Assembly (NCBI RefSeq): GCF_001945395.1
Contig: NZ_MSXV01000033.1
Span: 1 to 41,712, forward strand
From: Pseudomonas sp. PA15(2017)
GTDB lineage: Bacteria; Pseudomonadota; Gammaproteobacteria; Pseudomonadales; Pseudomonadaceae
Reading direction: 5' to 3'
Length of the DNA stretch: 41,712 bases
Part shown: positions 25,781-34,985 of the stretch, piece by piece
Layout of the letters: the number at the start of each line of letters is the position of its first letter
How positions within the stretch are numbered: the stretch's first letter is position 1
The notes under the pieces: generated by a model
Database searches by the model: none
What the model was told of the DNA's origin: nothing
The model's input: the letters and a program-made list of their open reading frames with translations, nothing else
Made by a program: the position numbers and the translations under genes

Positions 25781-27626
25781 GGCTCACCTCCTCTGCCCAC
25801 GGGCACGTCAGCCTGACGTAACCGGCATGCCGATCGGCCTGGGCCGACAGGCGTACCTTGAGGTTGGTCTTGCAGGCGATCGGCTCACCGGCCAGCAAGG
25901 CCTCCAGCTCGGGCGCCGGGCGCACCAGCTCGCGGCGCAGCGCTTGCAACTGCCGCTCGACCCGCTGCCACATGGCGGCGGCCAGGTGCGGTCGCTCCCA
26001 GCTCAGCGCCAGGATCGCCTCGGAGAGGTTGTTGACGAACAGGCAATAGCTGATGCGCTTCCAGCCCTGCTCGCGGGTGTAGGTCAGCGACTGACGAACG
26101 CGCTCGGCCAAGCCTTCCTCCAGGTGATTCACACCCAGGTGGTCGGTGAGCTTCACGCCTTCGAAGTCGCGCAGCAGTAACTGCGCCGGCCAGCCGTTGT
26201 CGTGCACCAGCACGGCGTTCTGCAGGTGCGGCTCGAGCACCACGCCGTGGTTGAAGAACAGCGCCAGCACCGGGCGCAGCAACAACGCCTGGTAGGCCTC
26301 GAACCAGTCCAGCAGGTAATCGTCGCTCGGCTTGCGAGCGCCCGGTTGTTGCAGGAAGCCCTGGATCAGCGGGCGCAGCTGCAGGTTGCGGGCGAATAGC
26401 GTGCCGGCCATCAGGCAGGATTGCGGCGCGGCGTGGCGGCAGAAGTTTTCACGCAGGATGGCGCCGGTCTGCTCGCGAAACCAGTGTGCATCCTCGGCGC
26501 TGCTGCCTGCCGGCGCCCAGCTCAATGCACCTGGCTCGCTGACCAGGGTGGCGCCACCAATGGTCGCCTCGTGCTCACGTTGCAGGCGGCTGAACAGGCG
26601 GTCGATGAACAGCGCGCTGTCCAGCTCGTACCAGGCGTTCTTGCGCACGCAATTGGTGATGCGCACGTTCAGCGAGCCCTTGAGGAAGTAGTCGCGGCCT
26701 TCGCCGTACCAGGTGCGCATCGACGCGGTCGGGCTGGCCAGCGGGCCTTTCTGGCCGAGGTCGACGATCTCGCCGCTGGCGACCAGCGCCTTGACCCGCG
26801 CATCGGCCAGGAACAGCTCGGCCTGTACCGGGTGCAGGCCGATCACCGCCCGCCCGCTGCGCGCCAGGCGCTGGTCGGCGAAACCGGCCAGCACCTGCTC
26901 GTCGCTCAGGCCATTGCCGCGCAGCTGCAAGCCGTCACGCGGAACCTCGAGCACATGCAGCGGTACCCGTGCGCGGAACTCCGGCGCATAGGTCTGCTGG
27001 CCCAGGTGCTCGGGCCACAATCGAGCCTTGGGCGCCGGGTGGTTGGGGTGGCCAAACCAGAGGCCCTGCTCGCTGGCCAGGTAGTCACGCAGCGGGTCGT
27101 TGCCCTCGCTCTGCAGGGCGTGATCGACGATGGCGGCGGTCACACCCTGGCTCTGCATCACCTGTTCGAGCAACTCGTCATTGCGCGAGCCGGTCAGCTG
27201 CTGGCAGGCCTCGAGCAGGTGCGCGGCGAACTCGGCGAAGGGCGGGCAATGCCAGTCGCCATCCCCCTCGCGCTTATACAGATCGCTGAGGTAACGCTGG
27301 CTGCCGAGCGGGTCGCGACGATCCACCAGCACCAGAAACTGGCAATCACCCGGCAGGTCGATCAACAGCGGCAGGCCCTTGCCCTGCATCGCGCGCAGGT
27401 AATTGGCCGGCGCGATGCCGCGCACATGGGTCGGCCAGGCATAGCGGGCGCGGTTTTCCGGCAGCGCGAATTCCTTGATCAGGCAGTTGAGCAAGGCATG
27501 GGTAGCAACCATTTCGCTGATCACCCGAGCCATGCTGCCGCGCACCGAGTCGATGCGTGTGACGTTGGCGGCTTCCTCGAAAGCGGTCGGGTAGGCACGC
27601 GTGGCGCGTGCGGTTTGCTCAGCCAC
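25773..27626 (-). CDS. acsD: NIS siderophore synthetase AcsD (GTG start)
   Basis: A 617-residue IucA/IucC-family enzyme. The motifs are [84 protein letters not shown] and LRDFEGVKL. Its characterised relative in Dickeya (AcsD) condenses citrate with L-serine to O-citryl-serine, the first committed step. The start is GTG at 27626 ([12 protein letters not shown]), with GGGAGGTG upstream overlapping the last codons of acsF. A longer frame continues into acsF, but the added residues look unnatural. It overlaps acsF by 8 bases. Confidence 0.9.
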   Translation of the reverse strand: MAEQTARATRAYPTAFEEAANVTRIDSVRGSMARVISEMVATHALLNCLIKEFALPENRARYAWPTHVRGIAPANYLRAMQGKGLPLLIDLPGDCQFLVLVDRRDPLGSQRYLSDLYKREGDGDWHCPPFAEFAAHLLEACQQLTGSRNDELLEQVMQSQGVTAAIVDHALQSEGNDPLRDYLASEQGLWFGHPNHPAPKARLWPEHLGQQTYAPEFRARVPLHVLEVPRDGLQLRGNGLSDEQVLAGFADQRLARSGRAVIGLHPVQAELFLADARVKALVASGEIVDLGQKGPLASPTASMRTWYGEGRDYFLKGSLNVRITNCVRKNAWYELDSALFIDRLFSRLQREHEATIGGATLVSEPGALSWAPAGSSAEDAHWFREQTGAILRENFCRHAAPQSCLMAGTLFARNLQLRPLIQGFLQQPGARKPSDDYLLDWFEAYQALLLRPVLALFFNHGVVLEPHLQNAVLVHDNGWPAQLLLRDFEGVKLTDHLGVNHLEEGLAERVRQSLTYTREQGWKRISYCLFVNNLSEAILALSWERPHLAAAMWQRVERQLQALRRELVRPAPELEALLAGEPIACKTNLKVRLSAQADRHAGYVRLTCPWAEEVSHG

Positions 27627-29004
27627 GGGCACCTCCCAGCGCTGCGACCAGCGCGCGCTCGAAACGAGCGACCACCTCGGCGCACTGCGCCTCATCGATG
27701 ATCAACGGTGGCAGCAGGCGAATCACGCTGCCCTGTCGGCCGCCGCGCTCGAGCAGCAGGCCCTGCTTGAAGCATTCGCTCTGGATGGCCGCCGACAGCG
27801 CGGCGTCCATGGGATGGGCGCCTTGTGCATCAGCGCTCTGGCGCTCGTCGACGATTTCCAGCCCCAGCATCAGCCCGCGGCCACGCACCTGGCCGATCGC
27901 CGGATAACGCTCGCGCAGAGCATTCAGACGCGCCTTCAGCCAGTCGCCGCGCACACGGGCCTGGTCGGCCAATTCGTCGCGCTGGATGATCTGCAGGGTG
28001 GTCATGCCGCTGGCCATGGCCATCTGGTTGCCACGGAAGGTGCCGGTGTGGGCACCGGGTTGCCAGGCGTCGAACTCGCGCTTGATGGCCAGCACCGCCA
28101 GCGGCAGGCCGCCGCCGACCGCCTTGGACATGACGATGATGTCCGGCTCGATACCGGCGTGCTCGAAGGCGAACATCCGCCCGGTGCGGCCGAAGCCGGC
28201 CTGCACTTCATCGACGATCAACAGGATGCCGTGGCGCTGGGTCACCTCGCGCAAGGTGCGCAGCCAGGTATCGGGCGCCGGGTTGGCACCGCCCTCGCCC
28301 TGCACCGCCTCGACGATCACCGCCGCCGGCAGACTGACGCCACTTTCGACGTCCTCGATGAACTGGGTGAAGTAATGGGACAACGCCTGCACGCCCGCCT
28401 CGCCACCGATGCCCAGCGGGCAACGGTATTCATGGGGGTACGGCATGAATTGCACGCCGGGCATCAGCGAGGCCACGGCATCCTTCGGGCCGGTGTTTCC
28501 GGTCACCGCCAGGGCGCCATGGGTCATGCCGTGGTAGCCGCCGGAAAAGGCGATCACGTTGCTGCGCCGGGTCACCGTCTTGGCCAGCTTGAGCGCGGCT
28601 TCCACCGCATCGGCGCCAGACGGCCCGCAGAACTGCAGGCAATAGCCGTTGGCCGGCAGCACGCCCAGCAGGGTTTCGCTGAAGGCGTCCTTCAGCGGCG
28701 TGGTCAGGTCCAGGGTATGCATCGGTACCCCGGAGGCCAGGAAGCTCGACAAGCTGTCGACGATGGCCGGATGGTTGTGGCCCAGCGCCAGGGTTCCGGC
28801 CCCGGCCAGGCAATCGAGGTAGCGGCGCCCCTCGACATCGGTCACCCACACGCCCTGCGCCTTGGCGATGGCCAGGGGCAGCTTGCGCGGGTAGCTGCGC
28901 ACATTGGATTCGAAGCGGTCCTGGCGTGCCAGGTAATCCGCGTTGTTGCTGTGTACCGCCTGGCGATCGGATCGCTCCAGCGGCAGGGTACGTTCACTCA
29001 ACAT
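27619..29004 (-). CDS. acsF: Diaminobutyrate--2-oxoglutarate aminotransferase AcsF
   Basis: A class III PLP aminotransferase of about 461 residues. Landmarks are [82 protein letters not shown] (cofactor Asp), [15 protein letters not shown] with the PLP Lys, and [13 protein letters not shown]. It makes L-2,4-diaminobutyrate, the amine building block of achromobactin, from aspartate semialdehyde and glutamate. The ATG at 29004 (MLSERTLPL) has AGAGG upstream; an ATG at 29070 would add 22 residues and lacks a good Shine-Dalgarno sequence. It is the first biosynthetic gene of the operon, 210 bases from the receptor stop if the shorter start is right. Confidence 0.88.
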   Translation of the reverse strand: MLSERTLPLERSDRQAVHSNNADYLARQDRFESNVRSYPRKLPLAIAKAQGVWVTDVEGRRYLDCLAGAGTLALGHNHPAIVDSLSSFLASGVPMHTLDLTTPLKDAFSETLLGVLPANGYCLQFCGPSGADAVEAALKLAKTVTRRSNVIAFSGGYHGMTHGALAVTGNTGPKDAVASLMPGVQFMPYPHEYRCPLGIGGEAGVQALSHYFTQFIEDVESGVSLPAAVIVEAVQGEGGANPAPDTWLRTLREVTQRHGILLIVDEVQAGFGRTGRMFAFEHAGIEPDIIVMSKAVGGGLPLAVLAIKREFDAWQPGAHTGTFRGNQMAMASGMTTLQIIQRDELADQARVRGDWLKARLNALRERYPAIGQVRGRGLMLGLEIVDERQSADAQGAHPMDAALSAAIQSECFKQGLLLERGGRQGSVIRLLPPLIIDEAQCAEVVARFERALVAALGGARG

Positions 29005-29070
29005 GGTGCTCGCCTCTATCTGTTCGAGGCTCCGGGTGGAGCCGTTGAAAGTCGTCAGCACTGCACTCAT

Positions 29071-29214
29071 CAGTAAGGCGGTCAGTAACGGCAGGTCATA
29101 CCGAATGCGGGTGCGCCTTCTGCGAGGCGTCCCGCTTCATCCCTGAATGGTTGGTTTTATTGTGTTCAGCGGGCGCCCGTTGCCGGGCGTTCGCTGTGGA
29201 GGTGCTAAGACGGG
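29071..29214 (-). promoter_or_regulatory. Receptor-acsF gap with hairpin
   Basis: This gap contains a perfect hairpin CGCCCG-TTGC-CGGGCG at 29174-29189, 25 bases past the receptor stop in the direction of transcription. No T-tract follows, so it may stop part of the transcription between receptor and synthesis genes, or protect the receptor mRNA. A promoter for acsF probably lies in the rest of the gap; I could not see a clear consensus or a Fur box there. Confidence 0.4.
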
Positions 29215-31659
29215 TCAGAAGCCGAGGGTTGCCGACAGCACGAAGGTACGTGGGGTCGAGAGCGTGAGGCCTGGCTCGCTGTCGTCCGAGGCGCCAGCGG
29301 AGATCCAGTCCCGGGAATTGGCTACGTTCTCGACGGTGCCGCGCAGGGTCACATCGGTCTCGTTGACCTTGAAGGCATAGCGCGCGCCCACGTCATAGCG
29401 CGTCCAGGAGTCAATTTCCTTGGTATTGGCCTGATCCAGATATTGAGAACTGCTGTACATGCTGCGCGCAGTCAGAGTCAGGCCCTCCAAGGTTGGCACG
29501 TCCCATTCGGCGCCGAGGTTGGCGTTGTACTTGGGCGTCGCCGGGGCGCGATTGCCGTCGGTGGCGCCGCCGTTGTTGGTGTCTTCCAGGTTGCTGTCGA
29601 TGTACATCACACCGCCGAGCAGCCGGAATCCGTCGATGGGCTCGCCGAACACGTTCAATTCGATACCATCGTTAACCCGTTTACCACTAGGGCCGAAGGT
29701 GCCCAGCGTCTGACCTGGCTGTGGCGCCGCAGTTTCGTAAGCAGGCTGTTTGATGCGAAATACTGCGGCAGTCAGCGCGAACTTACCCATGTCATACTTG
29801 GCACCGGCTTCGAGCTGGCGGCTGATGAAGGGCGCAAAGATTTCGTCCTCGTTGTTGGAGGTCGACGGCGCGATCTTGCCCTGGCTCAAGCCTTCCATGT
29901 AGTTGGCATAGAGCGACAGTTGATCGGTAGCCTTGAACAGCACGCCAACCGACGGAGAGAACTTTTCCTCGTCGTAGGACGTTTCGCCCTTGATGCCATT
30001 CTCCCAGTCGTCGACCTTCACCCGCTGCCAGCGCGCACCGAGGGTCAGCAGCATCCGGTCTTCGAAAAAGCCCATGGTGTCGGACAAGGCAACGCCGCTG
30101 AAGCGGTTCTCGGTGTAGATCTTCGCATCAGTCCGGGTTCGTGCGGTCGGTTCTGGCGTAGTGATCGGGTTGTAAAGATTGCCTGGGCGGTTGGCGTAAC
30201 GCCCACCGCCGTTCTCGAAGTCCATCGAGAAATAATCGGCAGCCAGATTGACCTCGTGGCTCACCGGACCGGTCTGGAACCACTTACGCACACCGGCGTT
30301 GACGGTGCGTACGTCTTCGTCGCGGGTGAAGTCACGGGGCTGGATGCTGAAATCTCCCGCAGCATTGGTGATCGAAACGTTGTGACGCAGGAAGTCGTGA
30401 TTGCTCTTGCGCGCACCTACGGCCCCATAAACCATCAAAGAATCATCGATATCGTATTCACCACGCAGCGCACCGAAGGTGTCGCGGGTCTCGGCCTTGC
30501 TCCAGGCCTGGGCGTAGTTATGACGCACGTCGTCGGCCCTCGGCACCGGGGCATTGGCGCCAACCAGCACCCGCTCCTGCGGCGCATCGGTATCGCGCTC
30601 GGTATGGCCTACATCCATCGACAGGCGCAGGCGCTCATCGCGGAAGTCGAGGCCCACCACGGCCATCTCGCGGTTGACCTTCTGATGATCCCATTCGGTA
30701 TCGCCGGATTGCTTGACGCCGTTGAAGCGGATGCCGAAGCGGTTGTCCTCGCCAAAACGCCGGCCTACGTCCACCGCGCCACCCACCTGGCTGTCCGAGG
30801 CGTAGCTGCCGGTGAATTCGGTGATCGGTTTGTCGGTGGCGCGCTTAGGCACGACGTTGATGCCGCCGCCGACGCTACCGCGCGGGGAAATGCCGTTGAC
30901 CAGCTGGGTCGGGCCGCGGAGGATGTCGACGCGGTCGGCCATCTCCATGTCGATGGAATAGGTCGGCATGATGCCGTACAGCCCGCCGTAGGACACGTCG
31001 CTGTTGAACAGGCTGAAGCCGCGAATGGTGAACTGCTCGAAACGACCGCCCGCCGGGTTGGTGGAGCGTACCGCCGGGTCGCTGGCCGTGAGGTCGGCCA
31101 GGGTGCGTGACTGGGTGTTCTTCACCGCCTCGCTGGTGTAGGTGGTCATGCTCAGCGGCGATTCCATGAAATCCCGCGAGCCCAGCAGCCCCTGAGAGCT
31201 GCGACGGGCGACCTGGCCACCGGCGTAGCGCTCGCCCTCCAGGCTTTCCGAGGGAATGGTCACCCCGGTGATGGCGGTGGGGGCGATTTCCATGGTGTCG
31301 GCACGGTCGGCGGCCGGCGCGATGGTATAGGCCGAATCGCTGACCGGCTGCAGGCGCAGGCCGCTGCCCTGCAGCAGACGCGCGAAGCCTTCATCGACGC
31401 TGTAGGTGCCGGACAGCCCCTGGCTGCTGCGGCCGCTGACCAGCGCCGGATCCACCGACAGGCTAACCCCAGCCTGGCTGGCGAAACGGCTCAGGGCCTC
31501 ACCGAGGCTGCTGCTCGGCACGCGGTAGGTGCGCTCGGCGGTTTGTGCATGGGCGGCCAGTGGCGCGATGTTGCCCAGCCCGAGCATCAGGCTCAGGCAC
31601 ACGGTGGAGTAGGAAATCGAAGACACCAGACGAGGCCGATGACGTGTCAGTGATGGCAT
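29215..31659 (-). CDS. TonB-dependent siderophore receptor with N-terminal signalling domain
   Basis: An 814-residue outer-membrane receptor. After a signal peptide (hydrophobic stretch, cleavage near AHAQT) a secretin/TonB short N-terminal (STN) domain occupies ~residues 42-115 (YRVPSSSLGEALSRFASQAG, SGTYSVDEGFARLLQGSGLR). The plug contains the family segments NTQSRTLADLTASDP, FTIRGFSL, DRVDILRGPTQL and SVGGGINVVPKR. The beta-barrel ends in the canonical FVLSATLGF with terminal Phe. It is expected to take up ferri-achromobactin (the Dickeya receptor is Fct, which need not be orthologous) and to signal to the adjacent FecR/FecI pair. AGAGAG lies 8-10 bases before the ATG. Confidence 0.92.
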   Translation of the reverse strand: MPSLTRHRPRLVSSISYSTVCLSLMLGLGNIAPLAAHAQTAERTYRVPSSSLGEALSRFASQAGVSLSVDPALVSGRSSQGLSGTYSVDEGFARLLQGSGLRLQPVSDSAYTIAPAADRADTMEIAPTAITGVTIPSESLEGERYAGGQVARRSSQGLLGSRDFMESPLSMTTYTSEAVKNTQSRTLADLTASDPAVRSTNPAGGRFEQFTIRGFSLFNSDVSYGGLYGIMPTYSIDMEMADRVDILRGPTQLVNGISPRGSVGGGINVVPKRATDKPITEFTGSYASDSQVGGAVDVGRRFGEDNRFGIRFNGVKQSGDTEWDHQKVNREMAVVGLDFRDERLRLSMDVGHTERDTDAPQERVLVGANAPVPRADDVRHNYAQAWSKAETRDTFGALRGEYDIDDSLMVYGAVGARKSNHDFLRHNVSITNAAGDFSIQPRDFTRDEDVRTVNAGVRKWFQTGPVSHEVNLAADYFSMDFENGGGRYANRPGNLYNPITTPEPTARTRTDAKIYTENRFSGVALSDTMGFFEDRMLLTLGARWQRVKVDDWENGIKGETSYDEEKFSPSVGVLFKATDQLSLYANYMEGLSQGKIAPSTSNNEDEIFAPFISRQLEAGAKYDMGKFALTAAVFRIKQPAYETAAPQPGQTLGTFGPSGKRVNDGIELNVFGEPIDGFRLLGGVMYIDSNLEDTNNGGATDGNRAPATPKYNANLGAEWDVPTLEGLTLTARSMYSSSQYLDQANTKEIDSWTRYDVGARYAFKVNETDVTLRGTVENVANSRDWISAGASDDSEPGLTLSTPRTFVLSATLGF

Positions 31660-31724
31660 GGCAGACGCTCTCTTTTTAATTCACTACTTCCCATGACAGG
31701 CGAGTGAGAAAAAAGGGACAGCCT

Positions 31725-32675
31725 TCAGACAATTTTTTCGCGTGGCACCAACGTGACCCAGTAACGGGTGCGTTTATGCACGTCCAGCGGCAGGCTGGCG
31801 GCCAGCAGATCGAGAATCTGATCGGTGTCGGCCAGGCGGAAACTGCCGGTCACCCGCAACGCTTCCAGGGCCGGCGACCAGCGCAACACGCCTGGGCGAT
31901 AACGATCGAGTTCGCGCAGGAAGTCACCCAGCGGTTGATCGTTGGCCATCAGCACGCCGTCGCGCCAACCCAGCTGCCGCACGTCGAACGCCTGGGTGGA
32001 TGCGACGCGGCCGCCGTGTAGGGTCAGCCGCTGCCCCGCCTGCAGTGCCAGGGTGTCGTAGGCGTCCGGCTGCAACTGCCCTGTTCCACTGAACAGCGAA
32101 AACTGGCAAGCGTCGCCATGCTGATGCACGCAGATCTCCCCAGCATCGAGCATCGCCCTACCCTGGGCGGTTTCGATGATGAACGGCGCGCCGCCCGCCA
32201 CTCGCAGCGATACCTCGCCACGCAGCAAGGTCAGCCGGCGCCCACCGGCATCCAGATTCAGCGCAGAATCGGTATTGATATCCAGCACGCTGCCATCGGC
32301 CAGGGTCAGCCGGCGCTGCTCGCCAACCCGTGTGGCAAGGTCGGCGCGCCAGGCGTCGAGCGGCAATTCTCGGCTGATTAACCAGGCGGCAGGCGCCAGG
32401 GTGGCGAAACCGAGCATGCCCTTGAGCATGCGCCGCCGCCCCTGATCGGGCCGATCCAGGCTGGCCATCGCCAGCTCCGGTGGCAGCCCGCCGAAACGCG
32501 AGCGCAGCGCCTGGATCTTCTGCCAGGCGTGCTCGTGGCTGGCGTGCACGTCACGCCAGCGCTGCAGCGCCTGGTGATCCCGCTCGCTGGCCTCGCCGGA
32601 CTCGATCAGCGCCAGCCAGCGCGCCGCCGAGCGAGCGACGCGGCGGGTGTCGTCACTGACTTCCCGTTTCAGCAC
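31725..32675 (-). CDS. FecR-like transmembrane anti-sigma/signal transducer
   Basis: A 316-residue FecR-family protein. The N-terminal cytoplasmic part has the DUF4880-type segment ARSAARWLALIESGEASERDH and a LQRWRDVHASHEHAWQKI stretch. A hydrophobic helix (~residues 85-103, MLGFATLAPAAWLISREL) follows, and the periplasmic FecR region has RLTLADGSVLDINTDSALNL and RRLTLLRGEVSLRVA, which would contact the receptor STN domain. It overlaps the sigma gene by 7 bases. Regulation from periplasm to cytoplasm is by cell-surface signalling as in FecIRA. Confidence 0.9.
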   Translation of the reverse strand: MLKREVSDDTRRVARSAARWLALIESGEASERDHQALQRWRDVHASHEHAWQKIQALRSRFGGLPPELAMASLDRPDQGRRRMLKGMLGFATLAPAAWLISRELPLDAWRADLATRVGEQRRLTLADGSVLDINTDSALNLDAGGRRLTLLRGEVSLRVAGGAPFIIETAQGRAMLDAGEICVHQHGDACQFSLFSGTGQLQPDAYDTLALQAGQRLTLHGGRVASTQAFDVRQLGWRDGVLMANDQPLGDFLRELDRYRPGVLRWSPALEALRVTGSFRLADTDQILDLLAASLPLDVHKRTRYWVTLVPREKIV

Positions 32676-33181
32676 AGCTCGACCAGCAGGCAGTGCTCGT
32701 ACGCCTGCACCATGTAACGCTTGACGCTGCGCTCGGAAACCTCGAGGCGCTCGGCGATATCCCGATAACCCAGACCTTCGAGCTGGCTGAGCAGAAAGGC
32801 CCGGCGCACCACGTGGGGCAAGCCATCGAGCAACTCGTCGAGGGCCTGCAGGGTTTCCAGCACCAGCCAGCGCTCTTCCGGCGACGGCGCACAGGCTTCG
32901 GGCAATTGCGCGAGCGCATCGATATACGCCTGTTCCAGGCTGCGGCGTTTATAGAGGTTGATCAGCAGGCGTTTGCCGATGGTTTTCAGATAGGCACGCG
33001 GCTCCTGCAACTCGCCGATCGCGTGGGAACCGGCCAGCACGCGCATGAAGGCATCCTGACTCAGGTCGGCGGCGTCCCAGCCGTTGCCCATGCGGCGGCT
33101 GAGCCACTGCTCCAGCCAGCTGCGATGCTCCCGGTACAGATCGTTGAACGCTCGTTCACTCGATACAGCCAACCCACCCAT
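32669..33181 (-). CDS. FecI-like ECF sigma factor
   Basis: A 170-residue sigma-70 family protein of the iron-starvation ECF type. Region 2 contains FNDLYREHRSWLEQWLSRRM and the DAADLSQDAFMRVL -10 contact; region 4 contains EGLGYRDIAERLEVSERSVKRYM. There is no region 3. The start at 33181 has AGGTG 6 bases upstream. It heads the minus-strand sigma-FecR-receptor-Acs block and probably drives the receptor and synthesis genes. In P. syringae B728a an ECF sigma factor called AcsS controls achromobactin; this protein is the likely counterpart, by position and family. Confidence 0.92.
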   Translation of the reverse strand: MGGLAVSSERAFNDLYREHRSWLEQWLSRRMGNGWDAADLSQDAFMRVLAGSHAIGELQEPRAYLKTIGKRLLINLYKRRSLEQAYIDALAQLPEACAPSPEERWLVLETLQALDELLDGLPHVVRRAFLLSQLEGLGYRDIAERLEVSERSVKRYMVQAYEHCLLVELC

Positions 33182-33217
33182 GCAAACACCTGTTACGAAA
33201 GATCAATAACGAGATCG

Positions 33218-33236
33218 ATTCTAATTAACAATTATC
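33218..33236 (-). promoter_or_regulatory. Possible Fur box upstream of the FecI-like gene
   Basis: On the minus strand the site begins GATAATTGTTAATTAG. It keeps a perfect GATAAT half-site but matches the 19-base Fur consensus at only about 10 positions. It lies 37-55 bases before the sigma start in the only AT-rich patch of the region and overlaps a TAGAAT that could be a -10 element. Control of a FecI-like gene by Fur is usual, which raises a weak sequence match. Confidence 0.4.
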
Positions 33237-33387
33237 CCGAAAGGTAGTCTTGGATGCGGATTTGCTGCGTGTTGCCAGTGAGGATTACCCGCGGCCAGCG
33301 CTCTGCCTCGGACTCGCGCGCAAAACATTTGGCAAGGGTGGCCACGGCGCTCTATTGTGCTGCCACTTTTTTACCGAGCGGCTTGCC

Positions 33388-33849
33388 ATGAGACGACTTT
33401 GCGTCCTGTTGTTCAGTGTTGTCTGTTCTTCTACCTGGGCCACCGATGCGCCCGCGCCGACACGCTGGACCCTGCTGGATCAATTCGAGAAGGCCTACAC
33501 CCTGGACGACAACGCCCGCGTGGTGCTGGTGGCGCGCAGCATGTCCACCGCTCGCCTGGTGAACGGCGCGCTGGAAGAGAAACCGGAGGGTTTCCTGGAC
33601 GCTCGCCACGTGGTCTACGTGGCCGATATCGAGAAGATGCCGTCGCTGGCCAAGATGGTCGCGGTGCCGGCCATGCGCTCGGCCAAGTACCGCATCATGC
33701 TCGACCAGACCGGCCGGGTCGCCAGCCGTTACGACGGTGATCGCGAAACCGTGCAGTGGCTGGAAGTGGAAGATGGCACCGTGGTGCGCGAACAGCGTTT
33801 CAGCGATGCCGCAGCCCTGCAGGCAGCGCTCGAAGCGCTGCCCCAGTAA
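33388..33849 (+). CDS. Secreted protein of unknown function, 153 residues
   Basis: The frame begins MRRLCVLLFSVVCSSTWA, a clear signal peptide, followed by a mature region of about 135 residues: PTRWTLLDQFEKAYTLDDNA, a VVLVARSMSTARLVN stretch, HVVYVADIEKMPSLAKMV and RYDGDRETVQWLEVEDGTVV. The pattern of alternating strands and helices suggests a small thioredoxin-like or redoxin-type fold, but no catalytic Cys pair is present, so I make no function call. The frame is open 46 codons upstream of this start, but that part has no signal sequence. It is divergent from the sigma gene and abuts crtE end to end (no gap). It may be part of neither cluster. Confidence 0.75.
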   Translation: MRRLCVLLFSVVCSSTWATDAPAPTRWTLLDQFEKAYTLDDNARVVLVARSMSTARLVNGALEEKPEGFLDARHVVYVADIEKMPSLAKMVAVPAMRSAKYRIMLDQTGRVASRYDGDRETVQWLEVEDGTVVREQRFSDAAALQAALEALPQ

Positions 33850-34737
33850 TCAGCCGAACAGCATGCCGAGAAAGCGGCCGATATAAATGTCGCCGCGGTA
33901 GGCCTCATCCAGGCAGATGTGCGCCCGCGCCAGGTGGCCGTCGAGGCGCTCGCGCACCTTCTGCTCACCGTGCAGGGCCAGGAGCGTCGACTTGCCGTCG
34001 TCCTTGCCCTGATCCTTGTCGCTTGCGGGGTTGATGTCCTGCAGGTCGTCGTAGAGCTGCACGGCGTGGCCCAGCTCGATGGCGAAGCGCTGCAGCACTA
34101 CCCGCATGGGCTTGGGCGCCTCGCTGATCAGAAAAGCCATGTCCATGATGGCGCTGAACAGCACCCCGGTCTTGAGGTTGTTGGTGGCGGCGATTTCCTC
34201 TTCGCTGCGCGCGTGCTTGCCGTCGCGCAGGTCCTGCAATTGCCCTTGCACCAACCCTTGGGAGCCGATGGTGTTGGCGAGAATTTCCACCAACTGGGTG
34301 CGCACCAGCGGGCGCAACCCATCGATCGACGCCACTACGCCAAAAGCCCGAGAGAGCAGCGCCACGGCGGCGAGGATGGCGATGTCCTCACCGAACGTCA
34401 GGTGCACGGTAGGTCGGCCACGGCGCAGCTGAGCGTTATCCATGCAGGGCATGTCGTCGAGAATCAGTGAGGCGGCATGCACCATCTCGATGGCGCAGGC
34501 CAGATCCAGCGCCTGACGCTGGTTGGCGCCCAGGCCATTGGCGGCGAGCAGCAACAGCAGCGGGCGCATGCGCTTGCCCGGCGCCAGGGCGCCATCGCGG
34601 ATCGCCGCAGCGACCAGATCGCGCTCGTTGCTGGCAGGCGGCAGCAATTCGTCGAGTCGATCGTCGACGGCCGCACGCAGCTGCATCAGGTGTTCGGTGA
34701 ATCCGCTGTCGATCGTTGCAGTCGCATAGGCTGTCAT
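33850..34737 (-). CDS. crtE: Geranylgeranyl diphosphate synthase CrtE
   Basis: A 295-residue polyprenyl diphosphate synthase. The first Asp-rich motif is SLILDDMPCMDN (DDxxxxD) followed by LRRGRPTVH; the second is AVQLYDDLQDI. A GKRMRPLL segment binds IPP. The DDxxxxD insertion and small residues before it fit a bacterial type II GGPP synthase. It makes GGPP, the precursor for phytoene. The start has GAAGAGAA about 6 bases upstream. In Pantoea crtE leads the crtEXYIB operon on the same strand; here it is on the opposite strand and shares a divergent region with idi. Confidence 0.92.
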   Translation of the reverse strand: MTAYATATIDSGFTEHLMQLRAAVDDRLDELLPPASNERDLVAAAIRDGALAPGKRMRPLLLLLAANGLGANQRQALDLACAIEMVHAASLILDDMPCMDNAQLRRGRPTVHLTFGEDIAILAAVALLSRAFGVVASIDGLRPLVRTQLVEILANTIGSQGLVQGQLQDLRDGKHARSEEEIAATNNLKTGVLFSAIMDMAFLISEAPKPMRVVLQRFAIELGHAVQLYDDLQDINPASDKDQGKDDGKSTLLALHGEQKVRERLDGHLARAHICLDEAYRGDIYIGRFLGMLFG

Positions 34738-34985
34738 CGTTCATTCTCTTCTTCTGTATGCCTCGGCACGCGAGCACGTATTACCTACCGAGGGTCACGA
34801 CCTTGTACGATCCTGACATCTAAATCATCTTAGCCAAAGCCGATTTGTAATGTTGGAACGTCTAATGCCAGCGGTTGCCTGATAATCTGCCCGGCAGGGC
34901 AGGATGATATCGACATGCTATTCGATTATTACGTTCTGCAAAGACCGTGTGCACACCAAAATGATTCCGGCGCAATGGAGCCTGC
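34738..34985. promoter_or_regulatory. Divergent promoter region of the carotenoid cluster
   Basis: This 248-base AT-richer gap must hold promoters for crtE (-) and for idi-crtXYIB (+). It includes a perfect inverted repeat CTGCCC-GGCA-GGGCAG at 34887-34902, 84 bases before idi, that could be an operator or a transcript leader stem. Candidate -35 elements such as TTGTAC and TTGTAA occur around 34812-34855, but no pair with a convincing -10 stood out. No regulator gene (MerR/LitR type) is nearby. Confidence 0.5.

Noticed and set aside
29443..31110. Plus-strand open frame of about 555 codons opposite the TonB receptor
   Set aside because: It lies wholly within the receptor gene, and its composition (His/Val/Gly/Arg-rich) is that of a shadow frame.
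33388..33849. Thioredoxin-like or flavin-related product name for the small secreted protein
   Set aside because: There is no CxxC pair or dinucleotide-binding motif in the sequence; only a secreted unknown can be supported.
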